A DNA stretch of 53,621 nucleotides, from the NCBI GenBank assembly GCA_938007935.1, contig CALLMD010000033.1, positions 1-53,621 of the forward strand, written 5' to 3'. This DNA comes from an uncultured Hellea sp. (lineage in GTDB: Bacteria; Pseudomonadota; Alphaproteobacteria; Caulobacterales; Maricaulaceae). The notes beneath the pieces were generated by a model. That model saw only the letters and a list, made by a program, of their open reading frames with translations, did no database searches and was not told the origin of the DNA. A program made the translations under genes and the position numbers. This document shows, one piece after another, positions 36,612 to 45,083 of the stretch (the first letter of the stretch is position 1; every line of letters begins with the position of its first letter).

Positions 36612-37565
36612 ATGAGTAAACAGACTGAAATTTTTGAATTCGCAGATGCGGATTTGGTGCGTAAATTATGTGGCCCTAACCACGCGAATTTAGCGATGAT
36701 CGAGCAGGCCTTTGGTGTCTATATCGAAGCGCCCAGTTCAGCTGTCCATATTAATGGCGATGCACCGTCGCGCGCGCGCGCGGGTGAGCTCATCAAAGAA
36801 ATTTATCAAAGACTAGAGCGCGGCTGGCCTTGCGGCCCAACGGATATTCGCGCGCTGATTAAGGCGATGGGCAAAGGTAAAGTCAAAGCCGCCGCCGTTG
36901 ACGCGATTATTCCTTTTCCGCGCCGCTCTCCGATTGTCCCAAAAACCCCGCGTCAGGAAAAATTTATCCACGCGCTGCGCGATGAAACCATTTGCTTCGG
37001 CGTTGGCCCCGCGGGAACGGGTAAGACCTTTTTGGCAACGGCCTATGGCGCCTCATTATTGGCGCGAGGCGAAATCGCCCGCTTTATTGCCTGCCGCCCT
37101 GCGGTTGAAGCGGGAGAACGTCTGGGGTTTCTGCCGGGGGATTTGAACGAAAAAGTTGACCCTTATATGCAGCCGATCTGGGACGCGCTTCATATGGTGC
37201 TGGGCCGCGACGAAGTTGACCGCCGTAAAGCGGCGGGCGATATTGAGGTTGCGCCGCTTGCCTTTATGCGCGGACGTACGCTTTCTGACGCCTTTGTCGT
37301 GATTGATGAGGCACAAAATGCGACCATTCCGCAAATGAAGATGGTTTTGACGCGTCTTGGCGAGCGGGCGAAATATGCCGTAACGGGTGATCCCAGCCAA
37401 TCTGACTTACCGCACGGTGTCACATCGGGTCTTGCCCATGCGCTCTCTATTCTAAAAGGTATAAAAGGAATTGATCAAATTGTTTTCGAAGCCTCAGACG
37501 TCGTGCGTCATCCGCTTGTTGGCAAAATCGTCAATGCTTACGAAAAAGACGCGAAATCTAAATAA
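36612..37565 (+). CDS. PhoH family ATPase
   Basis: 317 residues. The N-terminal KH-like part (about 1-105) precedes the P-loop domain with Walker A GPAGTGKT near 132 and Walker B FVVIDEAQN. PhoH-like (YbeZ) proteins act with YbeY in ribosome/RNA quality control, and ybeY follows directly here. The ORF may begin at TTG 36603, but ATG 36612 is the more natural start. No clear ribosome binding site is seen at either. Confidence 0.92.
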   Translation: MSKQTEIFEFADADLVRKLCGPNHANLAMIEQAFGVYIEAPSSAVHINGDAPSRARAGELIKEIYQRLERGWPCGPTDIRALIKAMGKGKVKAAAVDAIIPFPRRSPIVPKTPRQEKFIHALRDETICFGVGPAGTGKTFLATAYGASLLARGEIARFIACRPAVEAGERLGFLPGDLNEKVDPYMQPIWDALHMVLGRDEVDRRKAAGDIEVAPLAFMRGRTLSDAFVVIDEAQNATIPQMKMVLTRLGERAKYAVTGDPSQSDLPHGVTSGLAHALSILKGIKGIDQIVFEASDVVRHPLVGKIVNAYEKDAKSK

Positions 37566-38048
37566 ATGCCGCAAAGCGCACCCGAACTTCCTTTTGACAT
37601 AGATGTTGCTGTTATTCACCGCCCTTGGAATGAGACCGTGAAAGATATTGAGAGGCTTGTCATAACAGCCACTTCCCAGATTTTATCTTTGTTAGAGACT
37701 CCAAAGCTTGGAGAACTGAGTTTGGCCTTTATTGATGATAAAGCGATTAAGGCGCTAAATCGTGATTACCGCCATAAAGGCACCCCGACCAATGTCTTAT
37801 CATTTCCTGATATGGGGCCAGCCCCCCTTTTAGGCGATATCGTCTTAGCCTATGAAACGATTTTGGCTGAAGCTGAAGAAAAATCAGTTCCTGTCTCTAA
37901 TCATGTGACCCATCTTGTGATTCACGGATTTTTACATCTTCAGGGTTACGATCATGAAACTGATGCTCAAGCGGCCCTGATGGAGTCGCTTGAAATTAAG
38001 GCCCTTGAAGCTTTGAATATTGACAATCCTTATGAAATTCACGACTGA
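37566..38048 (+). CDS. ybeY: Endoribonuclease YbeY
   Basis: 160 residues, a zinc-dependent endoribonuclease for 16S rRNA 3' processing and ribosome quality control. The zinc motif is HGFLHLQGYDHETD, with three histidines in the standard HxxxHxxxxxH spacing. FIDDKAIKALNRDYRHKGTPTNVLSFP is the other hallmark. It begins immediately after the PhoH stop codon. Confidence 0.95.
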   Translation: MPQSAPELPFDIDVAVIHRPWNETVKDIERLVITATSQILSLLETPKLGELSLAFIDDKAIKALNRDYRHKGTPTNVLSFPDMGPAPLLGDIVLAYETILAEAEEKSVPVSNHVTHLVIHGFLHLQGYDHETDAQAALMESLEIKALEALNIDNPYEIHD

Positions 38049-38058
38049 ATAAACCGAC

Positions 38059-38940
38059 ATGAGTACAGACGATAATTCGCCAAGCTTTCTTGGCAAGATT
38101 TTTGGCCGCGCTTTACCCGCGAACGGAGCAGATAAAGCCTTGGCCGATGACCTCTCTAAAGAGAGCGAAATCGCCAAAGAAGAAATGGTAGATGCTGCGG
38201 AGCGGTTTCATCTGCTGCGCGTGGATGATGTTATGGTTCCGCGCGCTGATATCGTAGCGGTCGAGACGGTCGCGACATTAACAGAGCTTACAGAGACTTT
38301 TAAAACGGCGGGGCATTCGCGCTTGCCTGTCTATAAGGAAACCCTCGATGACCCCACGGGCATGGTCCACATTAAAGATGTCATGCCTTATTTGATGTTT
38401 GATGCCAAAGGACGCGGTGCCAAAAAATATCCAGATAAGAAAATTATCCAGTACATAAAGCGTCCTGTCCTCTTTGTGCCGCCCTCAATGCTCGCGCAGG
38501 ATCTTCTCAAACGCATGCAAGTCAAACGGACTCATATGGCGATTGTTGTCGATGAATATGGCGGCACTGACGGCTTGGTGACGATTGAGGACCTCATCGA
38601 GGAAATTGTTGGCGAAATTGATGATGAACATGATGAGCAAGATCCTGTTGTTCAAATTGTGACTGGTAAAGGCGGTAAAACCGTATGGGAAGCTGATGCC
38701 CGTATCACTATCGAAGACTTTGAAGCCGCTCTAGGCCGTGATTTTGCGACAGATGATGAGGAAGAGGATGTCGATACACTTGGTGGTCTGGTTTTCACTC
38801 TGGCCGGCCGTGTCCCTGAGCGGGGCGAAATAATACCTCATCCTGACGGATTAGAATTTGAAGTCATCGATGCCGATGCTCGCCGCGTTAAACGGCTGCG
38901 TATCAGCAATACGGGAAATTTCACGGCAGCTGCTGAATAA
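38059..38940 (+). CDS. CorC/HlyC family CBS-domain protein
   Basis: 293 residues, soluble. Two CBS domains span about 55-190 ([14 protein letters not shown] and [28 protein letters not shown]). A C-terminal CorC_HlyC domain (about 205-285) contains [25 protein letters not shown]. It lacks the DUF21 membrane domain, as E. coli CorC (YbeX) does. CorC relates to Mg/Co efflux, and YbeX to ribosome maturation. Context is ybeY before and lnt after, the standard order. Confidence 0.9.
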   Translation: MSTDDNSPSFLGKIFGRALPANGADKALADDLSKESEIAKEEMVDAAERFHLLRVDDVMVPRADIVAVETVATLTELTETFKTAGHSRLPVYKETLDDPTGMVHIKDVMPYLMFDAKGRGAKKYPDKKIIQYIKRPVLFVPPSMLAQDLLKRMQVKRTHMAIVVDEYGGTDGLVTIEDLIEEIVGEIDDEHDEQDPVVQIVTGKGGKTVWEADARITIEDFEAALGRDFATDDEEEDVDTLGGLVFTLAGRVPERGEIIPHPDGLEFEVIDADARRVKRLRISNTGNFTAAAE

Positions 38941-38954
38941 CCCACTAGGCTTAT

Positions 38955-40556
38955 ATGACAGATAAAAACTGGGTTCCCGCATTTCTTCTTCAGACGTCGG
39001 GATGGCGCGGCCGTTTTATAGCTATGGCCATTGGCGCTATAGCCGTTTTGGGTCATGCCCCGTTCCACCTTTGGTTGATTTCATTGCTCTCTTTAGCCCT
39101 CTTATTAGGGCGATTGAAAAAGATTTCTGATAAAGGGGGAGCCTTTCGGGAAGGCTTCGGCGCCGCATTTTGGTTTGGCTTTGGCTATTTTCTCGCAGGA
39201 ACCTATTGGATAGGGTCTGCCTTTATTGCGCGCGGTCCTGAGTTTATTCCTGTGATGCCGCCAATGATCTTAGCTCTTGGCGCATTACTGGCTTTCTTTT
39301 GGGGGATTGCGGGGGCGGCCTTTATAAAGATGAGGCCCAAGGGCCTTATTGTCCTTCCAGCCTTTGTCAGTGTTTTCTTTTTAGCTGAATTTGTACGCGG
39401 GCATATTTTTGGTGGGTTCCCGTGGAATTTGATGGGTTATATTTTCGAAGCTGGCGGGCCGATTTCTCAAATTGCGGCTTTCGGCGGAATTTACGGTTTG
39501 ACCTTGATTGTCTTTATACTCGGCGCCCTTTTGTATGGACTGATTTTTACACGTAAAACAGCCTTGTCTTTAATGAGCTTCTTAGCCCTTTTTGGCGCGA
39601 TATATGCGGCGGGTTTTTTGCGATTATCAAGCGCAAAATCAGAGTCGGTAGAGGGCGTGAAACTCCGAATTGCACATGTTCGGTTTAATCAAAAAGATAA
39701 GTTCGACCCAGAGGCTGCTTTTAACATTGTTAACGCCTTTATCACGCAATCTGTAGCACCTGGTATTGAAGATATTACGCATTTGATTTGGCCAGAGGGC
39801 GCCGTAAATGGGTTAGCGTTAGAGAACCAAGCGCTGATGAATGCAATGGGGTATGAGCTTGCACTTATTGATAACACCCCGCCTGTTTGGCTTATGAATT
39901 CTTTGCGCCATGAGCAGCGACCTAACCCTTTAAACGGGGGTGTGATTGACGACTATTATAATACCTCTGCTGCCATAACGTTTTCGGCAGAAGGTATTCC
40001 CGCTATAGCGGCACTCAATGATAAACAGCGTTTAGTCCCATTTGGTGAGTTTATACCGGGTGGGAAGTGGATGGAGGCACGAAATGTGCCCGTTATCTCG
40101 ACATCACTGCTTTCAATTTCAGCGGCCAAAACCAAGACATTGGCGCAGTTTCCTGGCTTGCCTAAGTTGAGCCCTCAAATATGCTATGAAATAATATTTT
40201 CAGGCTTTACCCCGCGCCCTAAAAATAAAGCGAAAGCAGAGTGGATTTTGAATCAATCCAATGACGCTTGGTATGGAAATTCAATCGGTCCAATGCAGCA
40301 TGCGAACATGTCGCGTTACCGTGCAATCGAAGAAGGTGTTCCTGTTATCCGTGCAGCCTCCAACGGAATCAGCGCTGTTATAGACCCCTATGGGCGTTAC
40401 AAAAAATTTGTAACGCCCGAAGTAACACAGTTAATTGATGCAGATTTGCCAAAATCAATCGATAATTGGGCATTTAAGCGGCTATTTAACCACCTTCTGG
40501 CCTTGATATGTTTATTATTAAGTTTATGTTGCGCCACAGTGTATTACAGAGGTTGA
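38955..40556 (+). CDS. lnt: Apolipoprotein N-acyltransferase
   Basis: 533 residues. About six N-terminal and one C-terminal membrane segments flank a periplasmic carbon-nitrogen hydrolase domain. The catalytic triad is Glu281 (WPEGAVNG), Lys357 (DKQRLVPFGEF) and Cys410 (ICYEIIF). It adds the third acyl chain to lipoproteins, and many lipoproteins are encoded in this window. A CBS-domain gene precedes it and a regulator follows. Confidence 0.96.
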   Translation: MTDKNWVPAFLLQTSGWRGRFIAMAIGAIAVLGHAPFHLWLISLLSLALLLGRLKKISDKGGAFREGFGAAFWFGFGYFLAGTYWIGSAFIARGPEFIPVMPPMILALGALLAFFWGIAGAAFIKMRPKGLIVLPAFVSVFFLAEFVRGHIFGGFPWNLMGYIFEAGGPISQIAAFGGIYGLTLIVFILGALLYGLIFTRKTALSLMSFLALFGAIYAAGFLRLSSAKSESVEGVKLRIAHVRFNQKDKFDPEAAFNIVNAFITQSVAPGIEDITHLIWPEGAVNGLALENQALMNAMGYELALIDNTPPVWLMNSLRHEQRPNPLNGGVIDDYYNTSAAITFSAEGIPAIAALNDKQRLVPFGEFIPGGKWMEARNVPVISTSLLSISAAKTKTLAQFPGLPKLSPQICYEIIFSGFTPRPKNKAKAEWILNQSNDAWYGNSIGPMQHANMSRYRAIEEGVPVIRAASNGISAVIDPYGRYKKFVTPEVTQLIDADLPKSIDNWAFKRLFNHLLALICLLLSLCCATVYYRG

Positions 40557-40632
40557 GGGAAGCTCTGTGGTTGATTTTTAATACAGTCCGTTTCGCAAAG
40601 GCGTAATTCGTGAAATAGAAGGGGGACTAGAG

Positions 40633-41070
40633 ATGATTGCTAAGACGAGCAAACACGCGCCGAGATCGGCTAATCCAGTTGACGTACATGTGGGTTCACG
40701 TGTGCGTTTGCGACGACAAGTTATGAAGATGAGCCAAGAGCGTTTGGGGGACCAACTTGGCGTCACTTTCCAACAGGTGCAAAAATATGAGCGCGGGTCT
40801 AACCGTGTGGGCGCAAGCCGTTTATGGAAAATGTCTGAGGTTCTTGATGTACCTGTAGGCTTCTTTTTTGATGGTCTTAGTGAAGAAGGTAGTATTGCAG
40901 AATTTGGTGAAAATGATCAGCTACCTATTGTCTATGATTTTATTCGCAGCACTGATGGTGTGGCTTTAGCCAAGGCGGTTTCGAAAATTAAGAATAAAGC
41001 CGTTAGACGGCAAATTCTTGAACTCGCACGTTCACTCGCTAAAGATGCAGAAGGCGGCGAAGAAGAGTAG
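40633..41070 (+). CDS. XRE-family transcriptional regulator
   Basis: 145 residues. The HTH at about 18-75 includes KMSQERLGDQLGVTFQQVQKYERGSNRVGASRLWKMSE. The C-terminal half is helical and may dimerise. This regulator type lies between lnt and metK in most Alphaproteobacteria; here a terminator follows and trmB comes next, with metK missing. GGGGGA is 7 nt before the ATG. The regulated genes are not visible in the sequence. Confidence 0.85.
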   Translation: MIAKTSKHAPRSANPVDVHVGSRVRLRRQVMKMSQERLGDQLGVTFQQVQKYERGSNRVGASRLWKMSEVLDVPVGFFFDGLSEEGSIAEFGENDQLPIVYDFIRSTDGVALAKAVSKIKNKAVRRQILELARSLAKDAEGGEEE

Positions 41071-41079
41071 GTACCTTGC

Positions 41080-41101
41080 GCCCATAATTTTGTGGGCTTT
41101 T
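41080..41101 (+). terminator. Short terminator-like hairpin after the XRE gene
   Basis: GCCCA-taattttg-TGGGC followed by TTTT. A weak 5-bp stem in the 56-nt gap before trmB, where metK would be expected. Confidence 0.4.
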
Positions 41102-41126
41102 AATGTGAAGGCTTTTATGAAGCTTC

Positions 41127-41810
41127 ATGTTTAATCAAGACACAGACCGTTTTCGAACATTTGGCCGCGCAAAAGGAAAACCTTTAAGCCCTGCCCAGGC
41201 AGGGCTAATGCGTGATGTTTTTCCGAAATTTGATATTGGCCCTATAATTGAAAAGGGCGAAAACCCTTTTCAAAATATTAACGGTCCGCTTTGGCTTGAA
41301 ATCGGATTTGGCGGCGCCGAGCATTTACTATGGCAAGCCGAACAAAATCCAGATGTGACACTTCTCGGCGTAGAGCCTTTTCTTAATGGCGTGGCAAAAG
41401 CTGTGAGAGGTATTTCTGATAAGGGTTTAAAAAATTTGAGATTGCACCGCGGAGATGCGCGCGATGTATTGGCTGTGTTGCCTGATGCGTGCCTTGAAAA
41501 AGTTTTTGTACTTTTCCCTGACCCTTGGCCAAAAGCGCGCCACCACAAGCGGCGTATAATTAATGAGCAGTTTATCCAAGACCTGCACAGAGTCATAAGG
41601 CCAGGGGGGCATTTTCGCTTTGGGAGTGATATTATTCATTATGTTGATTGGTCACTAACACGGATAAAAGCGCATGGGGGGTTTGGGTGGTACCCACAGA
41701 GACAATCGGATTGGCGTGCTCGGCCGGATGATTGGCCTTCAACACGTTATCTGGAGAAAGCCTTGAGAGAAGGCCGGCATGGACATTTTTTTGAATTTAT
41801 CAGAAAGTGA
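41127..41810 (+). CDS. trmB: tRNA (guanine-N7)-methyltransferase
   Basis: 227 residues, a SAM-dependent enzyme making m7G46 in tRNA. The SAM-binding strand is LEIGFGGAEHLL (Gly-rich), and the family signature FPDPWPKARHHKRRII follows. ATG 41127 has no strong ribosome binding site, so reading through from upstream is possible. Length is typical of the alphaproteobacterial form. Confidence 0.95.
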   Translation: MFNQDTDRFRTFGRAKGKPLSPAQAGLMRDVFPKFDIGPIIEKGENPFQNINGPLWLEIGFGGAEHLLWQAEQNPDVTLLGVEPFLNGVAKAVRGISDKGLKNLRLHRGDARDVLAVLPDACLEKVFVLFPDPWPKARHHKRRIINEQFIQDLHRVIRPGGHFRFGSDIIHYVDWSLTRIKAHGGFGWYPQRQSDWRARPDDWPSTRYLEKALREGRHGHFFEFIRK

Positions 41811-41892
41811 TTTTAGCGACTAGACAAGCTGGGCTTTCCTGACTATATGCAAAGCAACAGTAAACGCCCTAAGCGCATTTAAGCTTAGTAGG

Positions 41893-41917
41893 CGGCCCCA
41901 CAGGGGCCGTTTTTTTT
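41893..41917 (+). terminator. Rho-independent terminator after trmB
   Basis: CGGCCCC-ACA-GGGGCCG followed by eight T. A strong hairpin separating trmB from the rimP-nusA-infB operon; it could also act as an attenuator in the rimP leader. Confidence 0.85.
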
Positions 41918-41948
41918 ATGCTTTATGCAGGGGTAAAATAGGTGGTTG

Positions 41949-42518
41949 ATGAAAACCAAAACGCATATAGATGAGCGTATTTTAGCGCTAGTTGAGCCTG
42001 TCGCTGAGGATTTAGGCCTAAATGTCGTTCGCATTAGGGTCATGTCTGGAAAGCGTAAAACCGTTCAAATTATGGCGGAACGCAAATCTGATGGCCTGAT
42101 GGAGGTATCTAATTGCGAATCGCTTTCGCGTGAGGTTTCGGCCCTTTTAGAGGTGGAAGACCCCATCTCTGATGCCTATGTTTTAGAAGTGTCCTCTCCA
42201 GGTCTTGATCGCCCCCTGACGGATTTGCGCGATTTTGAGACATATTCAGGTTATCTCGCTCGTTTGGAGCTTGATCGATTAGTTGAAGGCCGGAAACGGT
42301 TTCGCGGTGTTCTCGCGGGTGTTGACGGGGAAAATATCGAAATAGACCTCGATCATGAAGATGACACAGCTCAAATTCCATTTAGCTGGATTTCTGAGGC
42401 AAAGCTTCTAATTACGGATGACCTAATCAAGGCCGGCCAACAGGCCAAAGAGGCCGCCAAATTACAAAATGCCGGGAATAAGCCCGACCAAATTGAAGAT
42501 AAACTCACTAAGAATTGA
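41949..42518 (+). CDS. rimP: Ribosome maturation factor RimP
   Basis: 189 residues, needed for 30S subunit assembly. The N-terminal domain has EPVAEDLGLNVVRIRV, and YVLEVSSPGLDRPL is the hallmark. The C-terminal SH3-like domain follows, with a short polar tail. ATG 41949 has AGGTGG upstream. It leads the rimP-nusA-ylxR-infB-rbfA-truB-rpsO-pnp cluster. Confidence 0.95.
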   Translation: MKTKTHIDERILALVEPVAEDLGLNVVRIRVMSGKRKTVQIMAERKSDGLMEVSNCESLSREVSALLEVEDPISDAYVLEVSSPGLDRPLTDLRDFETYSGYLARLELDRLVEGRKRFRGVLAGVDGENIEIDLDHEDDTAQIPFSWISEAKLLITDDLIKAGQQAKEAAKLQNAGNKPDQIEDKLTKN

Positions 42519-42537
42519 AAAATCACAGGAGACGACC

Positions 42538-44193
42538 ATGTCTACAGCCGGTATTAGTGCCAATAAATTAGAGCTTTTGCAGATTGCCAAAGCTGTTGCG
42601 GATGAAAAGTCGATTGATAAAGAAATCGTTCTTGGCGCGATTGAAGAAGCTATTCAAAAAGCGGCAGGACATCGTTATGGCGCCGAGCTTGATATTCGGG
42701 CTAAGCTAGACCCTGTTACGGGTGAGCAGAGTCTGCGCCGTGTGGTGACAGTTGTTGAAGATGAAGAGCTGGAAAATGATGCGACGCAAACTAATCTTGC
42801 GACGGCTAAGCTTGATCACCCTGAGGCTGAAATTGGCTATGAAATCTCGACGCCATTGCCGCCGCTAGAATTTGGCCGTGTTCAAGCTCAAATGTCCAAG
42901 CAGATTATTATGGGCAAAATTCGTGATGCGGAGCGCGCCCGTCAATATGCAGAGTTTAAAGACCGTGTTGGCGAAATTATCAATGGTATCGTTAAACGCG
43001 TTGAATATGGACATATTATTGTCGATTTGGGTCGCGCCGAAGGTGTTATTCGCCGTGATCAAGCTTTACCCCGTGAAAATGTAAAAGGCGGCGATCGTAT
43101 TCGTTCCTACATTATGGATGTTCGTGAAGAACCGCGCGGCAGCCAAATTTTCCTCTCACGGGCTCACCCACAATTTATGGCGCAGCTTTTTGCGCAGGAA
43201 GTGCCCGAGGTTTATGAAGGTATTATCCAAATCGTTGCTGTAGCACGTGACCCAGGATCACGCGCTAAAATCGCTGTGCATTCTAATGATGGGTCTATTG
43301 ATCCTGTCGGGGCCTGTGTCGGTATGCGCGGCTCACGTGTGCAAGCTGTTGTCAATGAATTACAGGGCGAACGCATTGATATCATTCCATTTACTGAAGA
43401 TGCAGCGACATTTATTGTTAATGCCTTACAGCCCGCTGAAGTGGCTAAGGTCGTGATTGATGAAGCCAATGACCGTATCGAAGTTGTTGTGCCGGATGAG
43501 CAGCTGTCTTTGGCGATTGGCCGCCGCGGGCAAAATGTGCGCCTCGCAAGTCAGCTCTCTGGCTGGGCCATTGATATTCTCACGGAAGAGCAAGAATCAG
43601 AGCGCCGTCAAGCTGAGTTTAAAGAACGTTCAGAGCTCTTTATGACAGGTCTTGATGTGGATGAGATGATTGCGCAGCTTCTCGTCTCGGAAGGTTTCGA
43701 AACAATGGAAGAGGTTGGTTATGTGGCCTTGGAAGACTTGACCTCGATTGAAGGATTTGATGACGAAACGGCGACAGAGCTTCAAACGCGTGCGCGCGAA
43801 TATCTTGAGCGCATCGCCAAAGAGCAAGACGCAGCGCGTATAGAGGCCGGCGTTGTTGACGAAGTCCTTGAGATTGAAGGCGTGACCTTGCCAATGACTG
43901 TCGAGTTCGGCAAGCACGAGGTCAAAACCGTTGAAGACGTTGCAGGCTTGGTACCAGATGATCTGCGTGGTTATTACGAAATGAAAGGTGATGAGAAAAT
44001 TCATGAGCCTGGAATTTTAGAAGGCTTTAAGCTCAGCGAAGAAGATGCAACAATGCTTATCATGCAAGCGCGCGTAAAAGCGGGCTGGATTGACGCCAGC
44101 GCCTTAGAGCCTGACGTTGAGGAAGAGGTCGAAGCTGAAGACGGTGAAGCCGCCCCAGCAGAATTGACCGCTGCGGATGTTTTCCAGAGCTAA
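42538..44193 (+). CDS. nusA: Transcription termination/antitermination factor NusA
   Basis: 551 residues. Order of domains: N-terminal RNA polymerase-binding region (1-130), S1 domain (about 150-220, GIVKRVEYGHIIVDLGRAEGV), two KH domains (about 245-365, with SLAIGRRGQNVRLASQL), and C-terminal helix-hairpin-helix/acidic repeats ending in an Asp/Glu-rich tail. It controls pausing, termination and rRNA antitermination. GGAG precedes ATG 42538; the open frame further upstream overlaps rimP and is not used. Confidence 0.97.
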   Translation: MSTAGISANKLELLQIAKAVADEKSIDKEIVLGAIEEAIQKAAGHRYGAELDIRAKLDPVTGEQSLRRVVTVVEDEELENDATQTNLATAKLDHPEAEIGYEISTPLPPLEFGRVQAQMSKQIIMGKIRDAERARQYAEFKDRVGEIINGIVKRVEYGHIIVDLGRAEGVIRRDQALPRENVKGGDRIRSYIMDVREEPRGSQIFLSRAHPQFMAQLFAQEVPEVYEGIIQIVAVARDPGSRAKIAVHSNDGSIDPVGACVGMRGSRVQAVVNELQGERIDIIPFTEDAATFIVNALQPAEVAKVVIDEANDRIEVVVPDEQLSLAIGRRGQNVRLASQLSGWAIDILTEEQESERRQAEFKERSELFMTGLDVDEMIAQLLVSEGFETMEEVGYVALEDLTSIEGFDDETATELQTRAREYLERIAKEQDAARIEAGVVDEVLEIEGVTLPMTVEFGKHEVKTVEDVAGLVPDDLRGYYEMKGDEKIHEPGILEGFKLSEEDATMLIMQARVKAGWIDASALEPDVEEEVEAEDGEAAPAELTAADVFQS

Positions 44194-44196
44194 GAT

Positions 44197-44928
44197 TTGA
44201 CAGAGCAAGCCATCATAACCCCCAAAATTTCTTCAGGCCAAATATCTTCAGGTCAAGAAAATTTCGCCGAAGACAATTTTGAAGATAAGCGCGGTCACAA
44301 AACACGTGAGCGCCGCTGTTTGGCGAGCGGTGAAAGCCGTGACCCCGTTGAAATGGTGCGCTTCGTTCTTGGACCAGACGGCGTTGTAACGCCTGATGTG
44401 GCCGGAAAATTACCGGGCCGCGGTGTGTGGGTGAGCGCAGATAGAAAATCTTTGGAAAAGACAATTGCGCTGAAATCTTTTGCGCGTGGGTTTAAAAGCA
44501 AAGCTAAGATTGAGGGTGACCTTGTTGCTATGACGGAGAGCCTCTTGGCCCGCCGTGTATTAGGACTTATCACCATGGCCCGTAAGGCTGGTGTGATTGC
44601 GATGGGATTTGATCAGGTTCAATCTATGGCCCGCGAAGCGGCGATTAGCTTTCGGATAGAAGCGAGTGATGGTTCAAAAGATGGCCGAAGTAAAATTCGG
44701 ACACTCGCTAAGGCCATGAACCGCGAACAAGACTTGGCAGACCCCATTGTTATTGGCTGCTTTACGGCTGCTGAAATCGGAAAGGCGCTCGCGCGCGATT
44801 CTATCGTGCATGCCGCCATTAAGCCGAGCAAACATGCTAAATCTATGGCCGTAGAGGTCAAACGATTAGCGGGATTTAGGAATCTTATTCCAGTTGAATG
44901 GCCAGATATTAAGCATGAGCGGAGCTGA
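44197..44928 (+). CDS. YlxR-type RNA-binding protein with L7Ae-like domain
   Basis: 243 residues. The N-terminal YlxR (DUF448) domain at about 35-110 has RERRCLASGESRDPVEMVRF and LPGRGVWVSA. A C-terminal L7Ae/L30e-like domain starts near LLARRVLGLITMARKAG. This two-domain form is standard between nusA and infB in Alphaproteobacteria. It is thought to bind RNA; YlxR has been linked to RNase P in other bacteria. TTG 44197 is the only start that keeps the whole domain; its first ~30 residues are low-complexity. Confidence 0.85.
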   Translation: MTEQAIITPKISSGQISSGQENFAEDNFEDKRGHKTRERRCLASGESRDPVEMVRFVLGPDGVVTPDVAGKLPGRGVWVSADRKSLEKTIALKSFARGFKSKAKIEGDLVAMTESLLARRVLGLITMARKAGVIAMGFDQVQSMAREAAISFRIEASDGSKDGRSKIRTLAKAMNREQDLADPIVIGCFTAAEIGKALARDSIVHAAIKPSKHAKSMAVEVKRLAGFRNLIPVEWPDIKHERS

Positions 44929-45083
44929 AAAATCAGCCCGTGAGAGGCGAAAAATAAAACGGGATTTCCCGTTATTGACGGTTGAATATACGCCAAGGGT
45001 CGTTACGTTACGCGACCTGAAGCGCAAGAGATGAAAGCGTAAGTGCAAAATGGCGTTATGACCCGTTTTGATGAAAGATAAAA

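Noticed and set aside
44915..45034. 39-codon highly basic ORF before infB
   Set aside because: Overlaps the end of the YlxR-type gene, no ribosome binding site, and no way to judge conservation here; not annotated.
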